64,000 nucleotides of DNA from Sisyra terminalis (GCA_958496175.1 OY292280.1:22258001-22322000); one strand, 5' to 3'. Counted from the stretch's first letter, positions 49,668 through 63,202 are shown. The notes: generated by a model from the letters alone, not told the origin. A program made the numbers and translations.

Positions 49668-52600
49668 CTATGCAAAAAATAAAAAGCATTTGTTGCGTAT
49701 ATCTTTGGAAAATTGAAACTGGAAATTAAATTGTTGAAAGTCTATGCGAAAAAATTCGACTGATATTGGGTCATTTTAAGAAGGTGACTTTTCATTAGGA
49801 GGTCTAGTTTTCTCAACGGATTCTGAATTAAGGCTATCAAGTGAAATATAATAGGAAATCAATTTTGTCCTGTGTGCCAAAAGACACCCGCAATATCGTT
49901 TCAAACTTTCAAAAAGGACAATTTTCTAATGCATAAAAAGGACATAAGGGATGTTTTCCTTCACAAATTTAAAGATGAATATTATAAACTAAACCAATCT
50001 TAACCACTATGCAAAATATAAAAAGCATTTTTTACGAACATCTTTGGAAAATTGAAACTGGAAATTAAATTGATGAAAGTCTATGCGAAAAAATTCGACT
50101 GATATTGGGTCATTTAAAGAAGGTGACTTTACATTATGAGGTCTAGTTTTCTCAACGGATTCTGAATTAAGGCTTTCAAGTGAAATATAATAGGAAAACA
50201 ATTTTGTCCAGTGTGCCAAAAGACACCCGCAATATCGTTTCAAACTTTCAAAAAGGACAATTTTCTAATGCATAAAAAGGACATAAGGGATGTTTTCCTC
50301 ACTAAATTAAAGTTGAATATTATAAACTAAACCATTCTTAACCACTATGCAAAAAATAAAATGCATTTGTTACGTATATCTTTGGGAAATTGAAACTGGA
50401 AATTAAATTGTTGAAAGTCTATGCGAAAAAATTCGACTGATATTGGGTCATTTAAAGAAGGTGACTTTTAATTATGAGGTCTATTTTTCTCGGCGGATTC
50501 GGAATTAAGGCTATCAAGTGAAATATAATAGGAAAACAATTTTGTCCTGTGTGCCAAAAGACACCCGCAATATCGTTTCAAACTTTCAAAAAGGACAATT
50601 TTCTAATGCATAAAAAGGACATAAGGGATGTTTTCCTTCACTAATTTAAAGATGAATATTATAAACTAAACCATTCTTAACCACTATGCAAAAAATAAAA
50701 AGCATTTGTTACGTACATCTTTGGAAAATTGAAACTGGAAATTAAATTGTTGAAAGTCTAAGCGAAAAAATTCGACTGATATTGGGTCATTTAAAGAAGG
50801 TGACTTTTCATTATGAGGTCTAGTTTTCTCAACGGATTCTGAATTAAGGCTATCAAGTGAAATATAATAGGAAAAAAATTTTGTCCTGTGTGCCAAAAGA
50901 CACCCGCAATAACGTTTCAAACTTTCAAAAAGGACAATTTTCTAATGCATATAAAGGACATAAGGGATGTTTTCCTTCACTAAATTAAAGTTGAATATTA
51001 TAAACTAAACCATTCTTAACCACTATGCAAAAAATAAAATGCATTTGTTACGTATATCTTTGGGAAATTGAAACTGGAAATTAAATTGTTGAAAGTCTAT
51101 GCGAAAAAATTCGACTGATATTGGGTCATTTAAAGAAGATGACTTTTCATTATGAGGTCTAGTTTTCTCGGCGGATTCTGAATTAAGGCTATCAAGTGAA
51201 ATATAATAGGAAATCAATTTTGTCCTGTGTGCCAAAAGACACCCGCAATATCGTTTCAAACTTTCAAAAAGGACAATTTTCTAATGCATAAAAAGGACAT
51301 AAGGGATGTTTTCCTCACTAAATTAAAGATGAATATTATAAACTAAACCATTCTTAACCACTATGCAAAAAATAAAAAGCATTTGTTACGTACATTTTTG
51401 GAAAATTGAAACTGGAAATTAAATTGATGAAAGTCTATGCGAAAAAAATCGACTGATATTGGGTCATTTAAAGAAGGTGACTTTTCATTATGAGGTCTTG
51501 TTTTCTCAACGAATTCTGAATTAAGGCTATCAAGTGAAATATAATAGGAAATCAATTTTGTCCTGTGTGCCAAAAGACACCCGCAATATCGTTTCAAACT
51601 TTCAAAAAGGACAATTTTCTAATGCATAAAAAGGACATAAGGGATGTTTTCCTCACTAAATTAAAGATGAATATTATAAACTAAACCATTCTTAACCACT
51701 ATGCATAAAATAAAAACCATTTGTTACGTACATTTTTGGAAAATTGAAACTGGAAATTAAATTGATGAAAGTCTATGCGAAAAAATTCGACTGATATTTG
51801 GTCATTTAAAGAAGGTGACTTTTCTTTATGAGGTCTTGTTTTCTCAACGAATTCTGAATTAAGGCTATCAAGTGAAATATAATAGGAAATCAATTTTGTC
51901 CTGTGTGCCAAAAGACACCCGCAATATCGTTTCAAACTTTCAAAAAGGACAATTTTCTAATGCATAAAAAGGACATAAGGGATGTTTTCCTCACTAAATT
52001 AAAGATGAATATTATAAACTAAACCATTCTTAACCACTATGCAAAAAATAAAAACCATTTGTTACGTACATTTTTGGAAAATTGAAACTGGAAATTAAAT
52101 TGATGAAAGTCTATGCGAAAAAATTCGACTGATATTGGGTCATTTAAAGAAGGTGACTTTTCATTATGAGGTCTAGTTTTCTCAACGGATTCTGAATTAA
52201 GGCTATCAAGTGAAATATAATAGGAAAACAATTTTGTCCTGTGTGCCAAAAGACACCCGCAATATCGTTTCAAACTTTCAAAAAGGACAATTTTCTAATG
52301 CATAAAAAGGACATAAGGGATGTTTTCCTCACTAAATTAAAGTTGAATATTATAAACTAAACCATTCTTAACCACTATGCAAAAAATAAAAATCATTTGT
52401 TACGTATATCTTTGGAAAATTGAAACTGGAAATTAAATTGTTGAAAGTCTATGCGAAAAAATTCGACTGATATTGGGTCTTTTAAAGAAGGTGACTTTTC
52501 ATTATGTGGTCTTGTTTTCTCAACGGATTCTGAATTAAGGCTATCAAGTGAAATATAAAAGGAAAAAAATTTTGTCCTGTGTGCCAAAAGACACCCGCAA

Positions 52601-53372
52601 TAACGTTTCAAACTTTCAAATAGGACAATTTCCTAATGCATAAAAAGGACATAAGGGATGTTTTCCTTCACTAAATTAAAGTTGAATATTATAAACTAAA
52701 CCATTCTTAACCACTATGCAAAAAATAAAAAGCATTTGTTGGAAAACTTTTAGGTCCTTGATCCTTTTTTTCAAGAAAACAAATTTGTATTTAAATAGCA
52801 TTAGCTAGCGCAATAGGTGAATTTTAAATATCGAAAAAACCATTAACGATATCGAAAACTTTAGGTTTTATTGGATTTTTGTTTCGATCGTAACGTAATA
52901 TAGCTATGGTGTGAATTTCATCGAGAAATTCGACAAACATTTTTTTGAAAAAAGTCGACGTACATTTGGTCGACGAAATAAAATTTCTCTGAAGTGAAAA
53001 AAAAAAGTTTTTCCCCTTAAGCTTTTCCGGGACCAAATTTATACCATCGATAGAGTAATTCAAGCGCTATCGAATGAGCCAACTATCGTTAACCTACGAT
53101 CGATAGTTATCGCTTCAAATGGCTTTGATGTAGGAAAAAGTTAAAAAAATCGCCAATTTAGGCCTATTTTTGGGATTCTTCAGAATTTCGGCCGGAAAAT
53201 TTTCGCCAAAAAAATGAAAAATTGTATATTTAAAAATGATTTTTAGGCTTCTCGGAGCGTAACTAAGCCATTCCCGAAATCCCATTTCACTAAATTCGAA
53301 AATTCGAGGTCCCCCCCCCCAAAAAAAAAAACCGAAAAAATTGACTTCAGTATATGTTTTTTAGGCCTCCCG

Positions 53373-53497
53373 TGACGTAACTAAGCCATTCCCAGAGTCC
53401 TACTTCCCGAAAATCGAAAATTCGGTAATTTTTCGGGAATGACGTCATTGGGAGGCGACGTATGTGTGACGTCATATATATGAAAAGAGTGACGTCA
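53373..53497 (-). promoter_or_regulatory. CRE-type site cluster in E3 head, B/C boundary
   Basis: TGACGTAA at 53,373 and three perfect TGACGTCA sites ending at 53,497. Confidence 0.6.
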
Positions 53498-53686
53498 CAA
53501 AACCATTGAGCAAAAATAAAATGAAAAATATATAGCATCATCGATCGATCATTTCGAACCCCGAAAGGTTGGAACTGTTCGATCGAATATTTCGATGATA
53601 CAATGTCTGGAATGAGGAATTAATGTTAATTAGATATATTATAAGCTGTAAGGAATAGAAATCAATTATTAGAAATTATAAAAATC

Positions 53687-53766
53687 CGGGACCAATCGGG
53701 ATGCGAACCAGGGACCTCAACTCCGAACAACAGCAACGGCGACCAAGACGACTCGGCTATCAGATG
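53687..53766 (-). repeat. tRNA-like sequence 1, E3 at B/C boundary
   Basis: Identical by eye to 68-147. Confidence 0.7.
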
Positions 53767-54567
53767 ATATATGTAAATGACCTTAAAACTCATACATAAA
53801 CAATTCTTATGAGATTTTTGGAAAATTGAAAAAAAAATTCGTCGATGGAGTTGGAATTTTCCAAAAACCTTATAACCATAGCTGCTCCATGTTAAAGTTG
53901 GAAAATTTTACTAAAAACATTGCAACATTTTAAGTTCCTTGATCCTTTTTGTCGACAAAAACCAATTTGTATTTCAAAAGAGTTTCTTCAGAAAATTAAA
54001 ATTAATATATAATGAAAAATCGATAAGGACTTCAAAAAGTTGAGATATTTTTCGATATTGTCTTTATCGTATTATTCGATAATCTATCGAAAAATATTGA
54101 ACTTACCTTACTTACCTCTTCGTTGCATTATCTTAACTTTTCTTTGTATCTTAACTCTGAAATATAAAATTCAGGAGGATGGGTGCGAAAAATCAAATTG
54201 AAACAATATGTTCAATTAACATAAATTTATTAATGTTAAATATCAATACAGTTTATAATAAATTACAATATTAGTTTTTCCATTATTACAATAGTTTATA
54301 TAATTTATGTAAAAGTATCAATTATTATAATCATATAGAAATATTAAGTTAATTAAATTTTCTTGATTTACAGATATTTTCACTATTTATCACTTAAACC
54401 ACTTTATCACTTAAACCACTTTATAACTTCACATTCACTGAATTATTAAAACACAATTTACAGCTCTGATTGTTGTAGTAAATCCATTAGTGATTTTCTC
54501 GGTAGATATCAATTGTGGAAATGATATCCTATATGAATTTGATGGATGATCCTCCAATGATCCGCAT

Positions 54568-55586
54568 TTATTCCTCAAACGTCCATTCGGAAATGATGAA
54601 CATCTCAACTCCAATGAATAATTCTCCGTTGTCTTCGGTCAGCTTCTTCTGGAACGAAAAAATCAATAAATAATCAAAAATCAATATTTGGAAGTCTCAA
54701 AAGTACAGCGACTTACCAATTATTTATCTCCCAACAAGATGATACATTCTTTAGCCCAAAAACAATGTCTTTGTCCTTAGTTTCTTGGTAATTTGGATCT
54801 GTAAAAATATATTTTATAATTATTTAAACAAATTATACTTTCTAGCTACATTAACATGTATAGGTACTGGGGAACATATAATTTACATAATGAAAACATT
54901 GGTTGCTTCTGCATTTATCAACACAAAAGTCACTTCCAATTCTTTTTCATTTACCTATGTAGCATAGATTAAACACTTGTGGGAACGTCACTGGACTTTT
55001 TACATTTCACATTAAACATGTGCAAATTTTTCCATATACAAAGCCCATTGAAGGTATGAAATTGTGCATCAATTTGGAGGCAGATGAAATCATCAAACCC
55101 TTCAATATTCAAGTGCTTCTAACTTCGTCAAATAGGTAAGGGATGACTTTGTAGCCGGGCTGATAAGTATGTTGAGGGAACAATCTCCGGGTTCGAACCT
55201 TGAAATTGCCATATGAAGGATATCCGTCGATGGTGTCCGGTCGCTGCTTATTGCTTAAATACATTTCTTACAGTTGTATCTAGCTACTCGAGGACCAATC
55301 TTTAAATGGAGTCATCAAAAAATGAACAAGACCTAACATTTAATTATTTATGTCAATAGGAAATGAGGATTGTTTTCTGATAAATTTGTACAGTACCTGC
55401 AGCATTTCTTCGGACGTTTTCCAGATGATTTTCTGAAAAATAAACGATGGTAAGTGCAAGTGTTTTATTCCTGTAAAAAGTTGTTACTTTCAATTCGAAA
55501 AGGTTTGCAACTACCTTTGGGGCATAGACGGTATAGACCCAAAGAATAATAAGTGTCAATTTCACCAAACAATCGTTCCTATTCAT
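54568..55586 (-). pseudogene. Captured spliced gene, E3 unit C
   Basis: Copy of 949-1,967 at offset 53,619, identical by eye. Confidence 0.5.
55145..55209 (+). repeat. tRNA-like sequence 2, inverted copy in E3 unit C
   Basis: Copy of 1,526-1,590 at offset 53,619. Confidence 0.7.
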
Positions 55587-55899
55587 AGTAGGTAAGTTTT
55601 ATTCCGTTTTCACCGGAAAATATGCAGATTTCTGCTACTCTCCGGAACGATTTACTGGACGGCTATGCTGGAACCGGAGGTTTCGAATTCGATTGGCGAA
55701 TGAGCCCAATATGTTTTGCTACCATAATAATTGGTTTTAATTTCTTTTAACTTACGTTGGCTCACATTATCACTTAATAACATGAACCCTCGTTTCCGAA
55801 TTTTAGCACCATGTGTTCAATCGATCAACGATAGCCATCGACATTTGGAAATGATTGATTGATCGATCGATGATTTACCTATATGTTTTTCCAATTAAA

Positions 55900-56364
55900 T
55901 CATGGTTAAGGATGATTTAATCTTTAATATTCAACTCAATTTTGGCGAAACAAAACATCCCTTATATCCTTTTTATGCACTCGAAAATTGTCCTTTTTGA
56001 AACTTTGAAACGATATTGCGGGTGTCCTGTAGCACACAGGATAAAAATTTTTTCACTCCACATCTCACGTAAGGACATTGTTTAATAATCCGTTGCGAAA
56101 ATTAGCTGTTATAAGGAAAAGTCACCCCTCAAAAATGACCTTTTTTCAAGCCAATTTGGTGCAAGGGTTTTCACCTCCTTAATTTCCCAATTTAATTTTC
56201 CAAGGATCTAGTGAACCAATGCTTATGATTTTTTGCATCATGGTTAAGGATGATTTAATCTTTAATATTCAACTCAATTTTGGCGAAACAAAACATCCCT
56301 TATATCCTTTTTAAGCACTCGAAAATTGTCCTTTTTGAAAATTTGAATCGATATTGCGATATTG
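55900..56364 (+). repeat. Degenerate inverted satellite relic, unit C
   Basis: Copy of 2,281-2,745 at offset 53,619. Confidence 0.85.
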
Positions 56365-57344
56365 GTTCGAAAAAAACCTTTATTTAACGGTGTTACAGGC
56401 GATTGAAGATTGGATGGTTTTATGATTTTTTCTGCCACATGGATTGTCGATTTCATCCCTTAAACGAGTTTTGTTTTCGAAATAATTAGCACAGCTTGTA
56501 TGGGAGGACTTAAACTTTCTGTTTGGATTTCTCCATTGTAAGTTTGTTCAATTTTTACCAGTTTCCATGTAGTCAATTGCATCTCTTATGTGTGAAAAAT
56601 CAAAAGCAGTAAGTTCATAATTCAGTTTTTAAATTATTGTTTTTTTTTCTAACATATCTAATTTGTTGACAATTCGAATTGTTTAGAATTTTAAATTAAG
56701 ACAACGCCAAAATGCATTCGACTTTTGTTGGAAGCTATGAGTACATCCACCTGACTCATAGGTGGCACTAAAAACTTAAGGTGGTTCAATTGACATACAT
56801 GTCATAAGTTCACACGTTGTAGCATAGATGGAGGAACGATACATGTCAATGTGACAGCTTATTTTTGAAAGTTATTAGTTCTTAATTGACTTTAGTTTAT
56901 CCAATTAAATTGAATATTTTATGTTATGGTTGTTTGAGCTGATGGCCAATGTTACATTTTAACTTCATAAAATCAGAATCGAATTAAATAAATGTGAAAC
57001 AGATAATGTTTATTGTGAAATTGTAGGTATGGACGCAATGTTTATATGAGATTATATGTACTTTCTGTTACTTTGGTAGATATTTTCCAACGTTTAACTA
57101 ACTAATGAACGACAAAAATGTATTTTTAAAATATATTTAAAAATAATTCATTCAGAGAAGAATCTAATCAAATCATCTGTAAATGTAAGCCACTGGGAGT
57201 GCAGCTTAAGTATTGTGAATATCAGAAGAATATATCAATCCACGGGATAAACAGGAAGATAATAAAAGATCAGGTTTTGATCACCGAATTAGGCATAATA
57301 GCGACTTAAACCATGGTTGCAATTGAAAGTCCTCCTCATGGAGA

Positions 57345-57468
57345 GCTGATTTTTGCAATACAGTTAAGAATGATTCAGTTTTAAATGGCAGCAATTTTCT
57401 GCGAAAGAAAACCATCTCTTATATCCTTTTTATGTACTTGAAAATTGTCCTTTTTGAAACTTTGAAAA
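57345..57468 (+). repeat. Satellite-like fragment inside E1', unit C
   Basis: Copy of 3,726-3,849 at offset 53,619. Confidence 0.75.
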
Positions 57469-57647
57469 AACAGCCCTTATCAGAAAAAGCAATCTTGCAA
57501 CTTTGTTAATAAATGCAGAAGTTTAGCAATCATTGTTTCATTATGGAAATTATGTAAATGGGCTGCGCCATTTGTTCCCCAGTCTACATGTTAAAGTCCC
57601 TAAAAAATTACAATTTGTTTAAATATTAATAAAATATATTTTTACAG

Positions 57648-57893
57648 ATCCATACCAAGACATACTAAGAATCTGAGGCCCAAGACATTGTTTTTGCGCT
57701 GAAGAAAGTATCATAATTTTGGGAGATAAATGATTGGTAAGTCGCTGTACTTTTGAGACCTCCAAATATTTTATTATTGATTTTTGATTATTTATTGATC
57801 TTTTCGTTCCAGAAGAAGCTGACCGATGACAACGGAGAATTATTCATTGGAGTTGAGATGTTCATCATTTCCGAATGGACATTTGAGGAATAA
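57648..57893 (+). pseudogene. Exon pair of the captured gene, E1' unit C
   Basis: Copy of 4,029-4,274 at offset 53,619. Confidence 0.5.
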
Positions 57894-58695
57894 ATGCGGA
57901 TCTTTGGAGGATCATTCATCAAATTCATAAAGGATATCATTTCCACAATTGATATCTACCGAGAAGATCACTAATGGATTTACTACAACAATCTGTGCTG
58001 TAAATTGTGTTTTAATAATTCAGTGAATGTGAAGTTATAAAGTGGTTTAAGTGATAAAGTGGTTTAAGTGATAAATAGTGAAAATATCTGTAAATCAAGA
58101 AAATTTTACTAACTTTATATTTCTATATGATTTTAATAATTGATACTTTTACATAAATTATATAAACTCTTGTAATAATGGATAAACTAATATTGTAACT
58201 TTTTATAAACTGTATTGATATTTAACATTAATAAATTTATTTTAATTGAATATATTTTTTCAATTCGATTTTCCGCACCCATCCTCTTGAATTTTATATT
58301 TCAGAGTTAAGATTCAAAGAAAAGTTAAGATAATGCAACGAAGAGGTAAGTAAGGTAAAATCAATGTTTTTCGATAGATTATCGAATAATTCGATTAAGC
58401 CAATATCGAAAAATATCATAACTTTTTGATTTCCTAATCGATTTTATTTTATATATAAATTTTAATTTTCTGAAGAAACTCTTTTGAAATACAAATTTGT
58501 TTTTGTCGATAAAAAGGATCAAGGAACTTAAAATGTTGCAATGTTATTAGTAAATTTTCCAACTTTAACATGGAGCAGCTATGGTTAAAAGGTTTTTGGA
58601 AAATTCCAACTCCTTCGATCGAAATTTTTTTTCAATTTTCCACAAATCTCATAAGAATTGTTTATATATGAGTTTTAAGGTCATTTAAATATATC

Positions 58696-58775
58696 ATCTG
58701 ATAGCCGAGTCGTCTTGGTCGCCGTTGCTGTTGTTCGGAGTCGAGGACCCCCGGTTCGCATCCCGATTGGTCCCG
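58696..58775 (+). repeat. tRNA-like sequence 1, E1' unit C
   Basis: Identical by eye to 5,077-5,156, including the unusual GAGGACCCCCGG. Confidence 0.7.
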
Positions 58776-58964
58776 GATTTTTATAATTTCTAATAATTGA
58801 TTTCTATTCCTTACAGCTTATAATATATCTAATTAACATTAATTCCTCATTCCAGACATTGTATCATCGAAATATTCGATCGAACAGTTCCAACCTTTCG
58901 GGGTTCGAAATGATCGATCGATGATGCTATATATTTTTCATTTTATTTTTGCTCAATGGTTTTG

Positions 58965-59089
58965 TGACGTCACTCTTTTCATATATATGACGTCACACAT
59001 ACGTCGCCACCCAATGACGTCATTCCCGAAAAATTACCGAATTTTCGATTTTCGGGAAGTAGGACTCTGGGAATGGCTAAGTTACGTCA
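58965..59089 (+). promoter_or_regulatory. CRE-type site cluster, palindrome left arm, unit C
   Basis: Copy of 5,346-5,470 at offset 53,619. Confidence 0.6.
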
Positions 59090-60529
59090 CGGGAGGCCTA
59101 AAAAACATATCCTGAAGTCAATTTTTTCGGTTTTTTTTTTTGGGGGGGGGACCTCGAATTTTCGAATTTAGTGAAATGGGATTTCTGGAATGGCTTAGTT
59201 ACGCTCCGAGAAAGCTAAAAATCATTTTAATTATACAATTTTTCATTTTTTTGGCGAAAATTTTCCGGCCGAAATTCTGAAGAATCCCAAAAATAGGCCT
59301 AAATTGGCGATTTTTTTCACTTTTTCCAACTTCAAAGCCATTTGTAGCGATAACTATCGATCGTAGGTTAACGATAGTAGGCTCATTCGATAGCGCTTGA
59401 ATTACTCTATCGATGGTATAAATTTGGTCCCGGAAAAGCTTAAGGGGAAAAACTTTTTTTTTTCTCTTCTGAGAAATTTTATTTCGTCGACCAAATGAAC
59501 GTCGATTTTTTTCAAAAAAATGTTTGTCGAATTTCTCGATGAAATTCACACCATAGCTATATTACGTTACGATCGAAACAAAAATCCAATAAAACCTAAA
59601 GTTTTCGATATCGTTAATGGTTTTTTCGATATTTAAAATTCACCTATTGTGCTAGCTAATGCTATTTAAATACAAATTTGTTTTCTTGAAAAAAAGGATC
59701 AAGGACCTAAAAGTTTTCCAATGTGGATTCACATCTTTTCCGATCGTAACATGGAGCACCTATGGTTAAATTTTTTCCGGAAAATTCCATGAAAATCGTT
59801 CTGGTGACCATTTGATCAAAAGATTTTATTGGAATTTTCCGGCAAAATTTTAACCATAGGAGCTCCATGTTACGATCGGAAAAGATGTAAGACCGCATTG
59901 GAAATTTTTTAGGTCCTTGATCCTTTTTTTCAAGAAAACAAATTTGTATTTAAATAGCATTAGCTAGCACAATAGGTGAATTTTAAATATCGAAAAAACC
60001 ATTAACGATATCGAAAACTTTTGGTTTTATTGGATTTTTGTTTCGATCGTAACGTAATATAGCTATGGTGTGAATTTCATCGAGAAATTCGACAAACATT
60101 TTTTTGAAAAAAATCGACGTACATTTGGTCGACGAAATAAAATTTCTCAGGAGAGGAAAAAAAAAGTTTTTTCCCTTAAGCTTTTCCGGGACCAAATTTA
60201 CACCATCGATAGAGTAATTCAAGCGCTATCGAATGAGCCTACTATCGTTAACCTACGATCGATAGTTATCGCTACAAATGGCTTTGAAGTTGGAAAAAGT
60301 GAAAAAAAACGCCAATTTAGGCCTACTTTTGGGATTTTTTAGAAAACCGGCCCAAAAATTTTACGCCAAAAAATGAAAAATTATATAATTAAAAATTATA
60401 TTTAGGCTTCTCGGAGCGTAACTAAGCCATTCCCGAAATCCCATTTCACTAAATTCGAAAATTCGAGGTCCCCCCCCAAAAAAAAAAAACGAAAAAATTG
60501 ACTTCAGGATATGTTTTTTAGGCCTCCCG

Positions 60530-60654
60530 TGACGTAACTAAGCCATTCCCAGAGTCCTACTTCCCGAAAATCGAAAATTCGGTAATTTTTCGGGAATGAC
60601 GTCATTGGGTGGCGACGTATGTGTGACGTCATATATAAGAAAAGAGTGACGTCA
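60530..60654 (-). promoter_or_regulatory. CRE-type site cluster, palindrome right arm, unit C
   Basis: Copy of 6,911-7,035 at offset 53,619. Confidence 0.6.
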
Positions 60655-60843
60655 CAAAACCATTGAGCAAAAATAAAATGAAAAATATATAGCATCATCG
60701 ATCGATCATTTCGAACCCCGAAAGGTTGGAACTGTTCGATCGAATATTTCGATGATACAATGTCTGGAATGAGGAATTAATGTTAATTAGTTATATTATA
60801 AACTGTAAGGAAGAGAAATCAATTATTAGAAATTATAAAAATC

Positions 60844-60923
60844 CGGGACCAATCGGGATGCGAACCAGGGACCTCGACTCCGAACAACAGCAACGGCGAC
60901 CAAGACGACTCGGCTATCAGATG
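60844..60923 (-). repeat. tRNA-like sequence 1, E2 unit C
   Basis: Identical by eye to 7,225-7,304. Confidence 0.7.
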
Positions 60924-61709
60924 ATATATGTAAATGACCTTAAAACTCATACATAAACAATTCTTATGAGATTTTTGGAAAATTGAAAAAATATTTCGAT
61001 CGAAGGAGTTGGAATTTTCCAAAAACCTTATAACCATAGCTGCTCCATGTTAAAGTTGGAAAATTTTACTAAAAACATTGCAACATTTTAAGTTCCTTGA
61101 TCCTTTTTGTCGATAAAAACCAATTTGTATTTCAAAAGAGTTTCTTCAGAAAATTAAAATTTATATATAATGAAAAATCGATAAGGACTTCAAAAAGTTG
61201 AGATATTTTTCGATATTGGCTTTATCGAATTATTCGATAATCTATCGAATAATATTGAACTTACCTTACTTACCTCTTCGTTGCATTATCTTAACTTTTC
61301 TTTGTATCTTAACTCTGAAATATAAAATTCAAGAGGATTGGTGCGGAAAAACGAATTGAAAAAATATATTCAATTAAAATAAATTTATTAATATTAAATA
61401 TCAATTCAGTTTATAATAAATTACAATATTATTTTCTCCATTATTACAATAGTTTATATAATTTATGTAAAAGTATCAATTATTATAATCATATAGAAAT
61501 ATAAAGTTAATACAATTTTCTTGATTTTTCAGATATTTTCACTATTTATCACTTAAACCACTTTATCACTTCACATTCACTGAATTATTAAAACACAATT
61601 TACAGCACAGATTGTTGTAGTAAATCCATTAGTGATCTTCTTGGTAGATATCAATTGTGGAAATGATATCCCACAGGAATTTGCTTGATGATCCTCCAAC
61701 GATCCACAT

Positions 61710-61948
61710 TTATTCCTCAAACGTCCATTTGGAAATGATGAACATCTCAACTCCAATGAATAATTCCCCGTTGTCATCGGTCAGCTTCTTCTGGAACGAA
61801 AAGATCAATAAATAATCAAAAATCAATAATAAAATATTTGGAGGTCTCAAAAGTACAGCGACTTACCAATCATTTATCTCCCAAAATGATGATACTTTCT
61901 TCAGCGCAAAAACAATGTCTTGGTCCTTAGTTTCTTGGTAATTTGGAT
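61710..61948 (-). pseudogene. Exon pair of the captured gene, E2 unit C
   Basis: Copy of 8,091-8,329 at offset 53,619. Confidence 0.5.
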
Positions 61949-62130
61949 CTGTAAAAATATATTTCATTAATATTTAAACAAACTATACTTTCTAGGGACA
62001 TTAACTTGAATACTGGGGAACATATGGCGCAGCCCATTTACATAATTTCCATAATGAAACAATGGTTGCTAAACTTCTGCATTTAATAACAAAGTTGCAA
62101 GATTGCTCTTCCTGATAAGGGCTGTTTTTT

Positions 62131-62259
62131 CAAAGTTTCAAAAAGGACAATTTTCAAGTACATAAAAAGGATATAAGAGATGGTTTTCTTTCGCAGAAAA
62201 TTGCAGCCATTTAAAACTGAATCATTCTTAGTTGTATTGCAAAAATCAGCTCTCCATGA
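62131..62259 (-). repeat. Satellite-like fragment inside E2, unit C
   Basis: Copy of 8,512-8,640 at offset 53,619. Confidence 0.75.
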
Positions 62260-63202
62260 GGAGGACTTTCAATTACAACCATGGTTTAAGTCGCTATTAT
62301 GCCTAATTCGGTGATCAAAACCTGATCTTTTATTATCTTCCTGTTTATCCCGAGGATTGAGATATTCTTCTGATATTCACAATACTTAAGCTGCACTCCC
62401 AGGGGCTTACATTTGCAGATTATTTGATTAGATTCTTCTCTGAATGAATTATTTTTAAATATATTTTAAAAATTCATTTTTGTCGTTCATTAGTTAGTTA
62501 AACGTTGGAAAATATCTACAAAAGTAACAGCAAGTACATATAACCTCATATAAACATTGCGCCCATACCGACAATTTTACAATAAATATTACCTGTTTCA
62601 CATTTATTTATTCGATTTTGATTTTATGAAGTTAAAATGTAACATTGGCCATCAGATCAAACAACCATAACATTAAATATTAAATTTATTTGGATAAACT
62701 AAAGTCAATTATGAACTAATAACTTTCAAAAATTAGCTGTCGCATTGACATGTATCGTATCTCCACCTATGCTAGAACGTGTGAACTCTTGACATGTATG
62801 TCAATTGAACCACCTTAAGTTTTTAGTGCCACCTGTGAGTCAGGTGGATGTACTCATAGCTTCCAACAAAATACGAATCGCATTTTGGCGTTGTCTTAAT
62901 TCAAAATTCTAAACAATTCGAATTGTCAATACATAAGAAATGTTAGAAATAAGCAATAAATTTAAAAATTAAATATAATTACTTACTGCTTTTGATTTTT
63001 CACACATAAGAGATGAAATTGAGTAGGAAATTGAATATGAAATAAAGGCATGCCAATCGAAAACTTAAGTTCATCCGTACATGCTGGGCAAATTTTTCCG
63101 AAAACCAAGCTCGTTTAAGGGATGACCGCGGCAATTTGGTGACCTTATGGCATTATTTCTAGACTTAAAAAAATATAAATAAATAATAAAAAAAAAAATA
63201 TG

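Larger units (their letters stand above)
26524..52740 (-). repeat. 338/339-bp satellite array 2 (about 77 monomers)
   Basis: Homologous to array 1, with identical entry and exit junctions but about six times longer. The landmark ATGCAAAAAATAAAA runs from 26,702 to 52,716, about 77 periods allowing for one 52-bp deletion. Two length classes occur: 338 bp with TTTTCCTCAC and 339 bp with TTTTCCTTCAC. The 339-bp class dominates between about 36.1 and 43.2 kb. Diagnostic variants (CCAGTGTGCC, CAATAAATAAAA, GCTTTCAAG, AATACTTTTG) are shared in blocks and reveal nested higher-order repeats. A few monomers have the 78-codon frame broken (near 28,050, 43,911, 45,604, 49,668 and 50,345). Confidence 0.95.
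15998..53619. repeat. Macro-repeat unit B (long-array version)
   Basis: Second copy of the composite repeat, 37,622 bp long. Its complex part aligns with unit A at offsets of 15,997 to 16,006 on the left and 15,998 from the palindrome rightwards. The size difference comes almost wholly from its satellite array, about 77 monomers against 13. It differs from A and C at shared sites, for example GTCGATGG in A and C near 221 and 53,840 against GATCGATGG in B. B is therefore the outgroup of the three copies. Confidence 0.93.
52741..55209 (+). mobile_element. Element E, copy E3 at the B/C boundary
   Basis: Forward copy following array 2 with the same junction as at 15,128/15,129. The head (52,741-53,619) has a C10A11 tract where its relatives have C8A12. 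From 53,620 on it is identical by eye to 1-1,590. Confidence 0.8.
55900..59809 (-). mobile_element. Element E, reverse copy E1' of unit C
   Basis: Copy of 2,281-6,190 at offset 53,619. It contains the only A/C mismatch found, at 56,835. Confidence 0.82.
58843..60776. repeat. Palindrome core, unit C
   Basis: Same as the unit A core at offset 53,619, centred at 59,809.5. Confidence 0.93.

Noticed and set aside
26700..52611. Minus-strand 78-codon frames as a tandem gene family
   Set aside because: They start at TTG, usually have an in-frame TAG upstream, show no domain, and vary mostly at residue-changing positions. They follow from satellite identity.
10526..52740. CRISPR array
   Set aside because: The repeat is 338 bp with no unique spacers, and the DNA is eukaryotic satellite.
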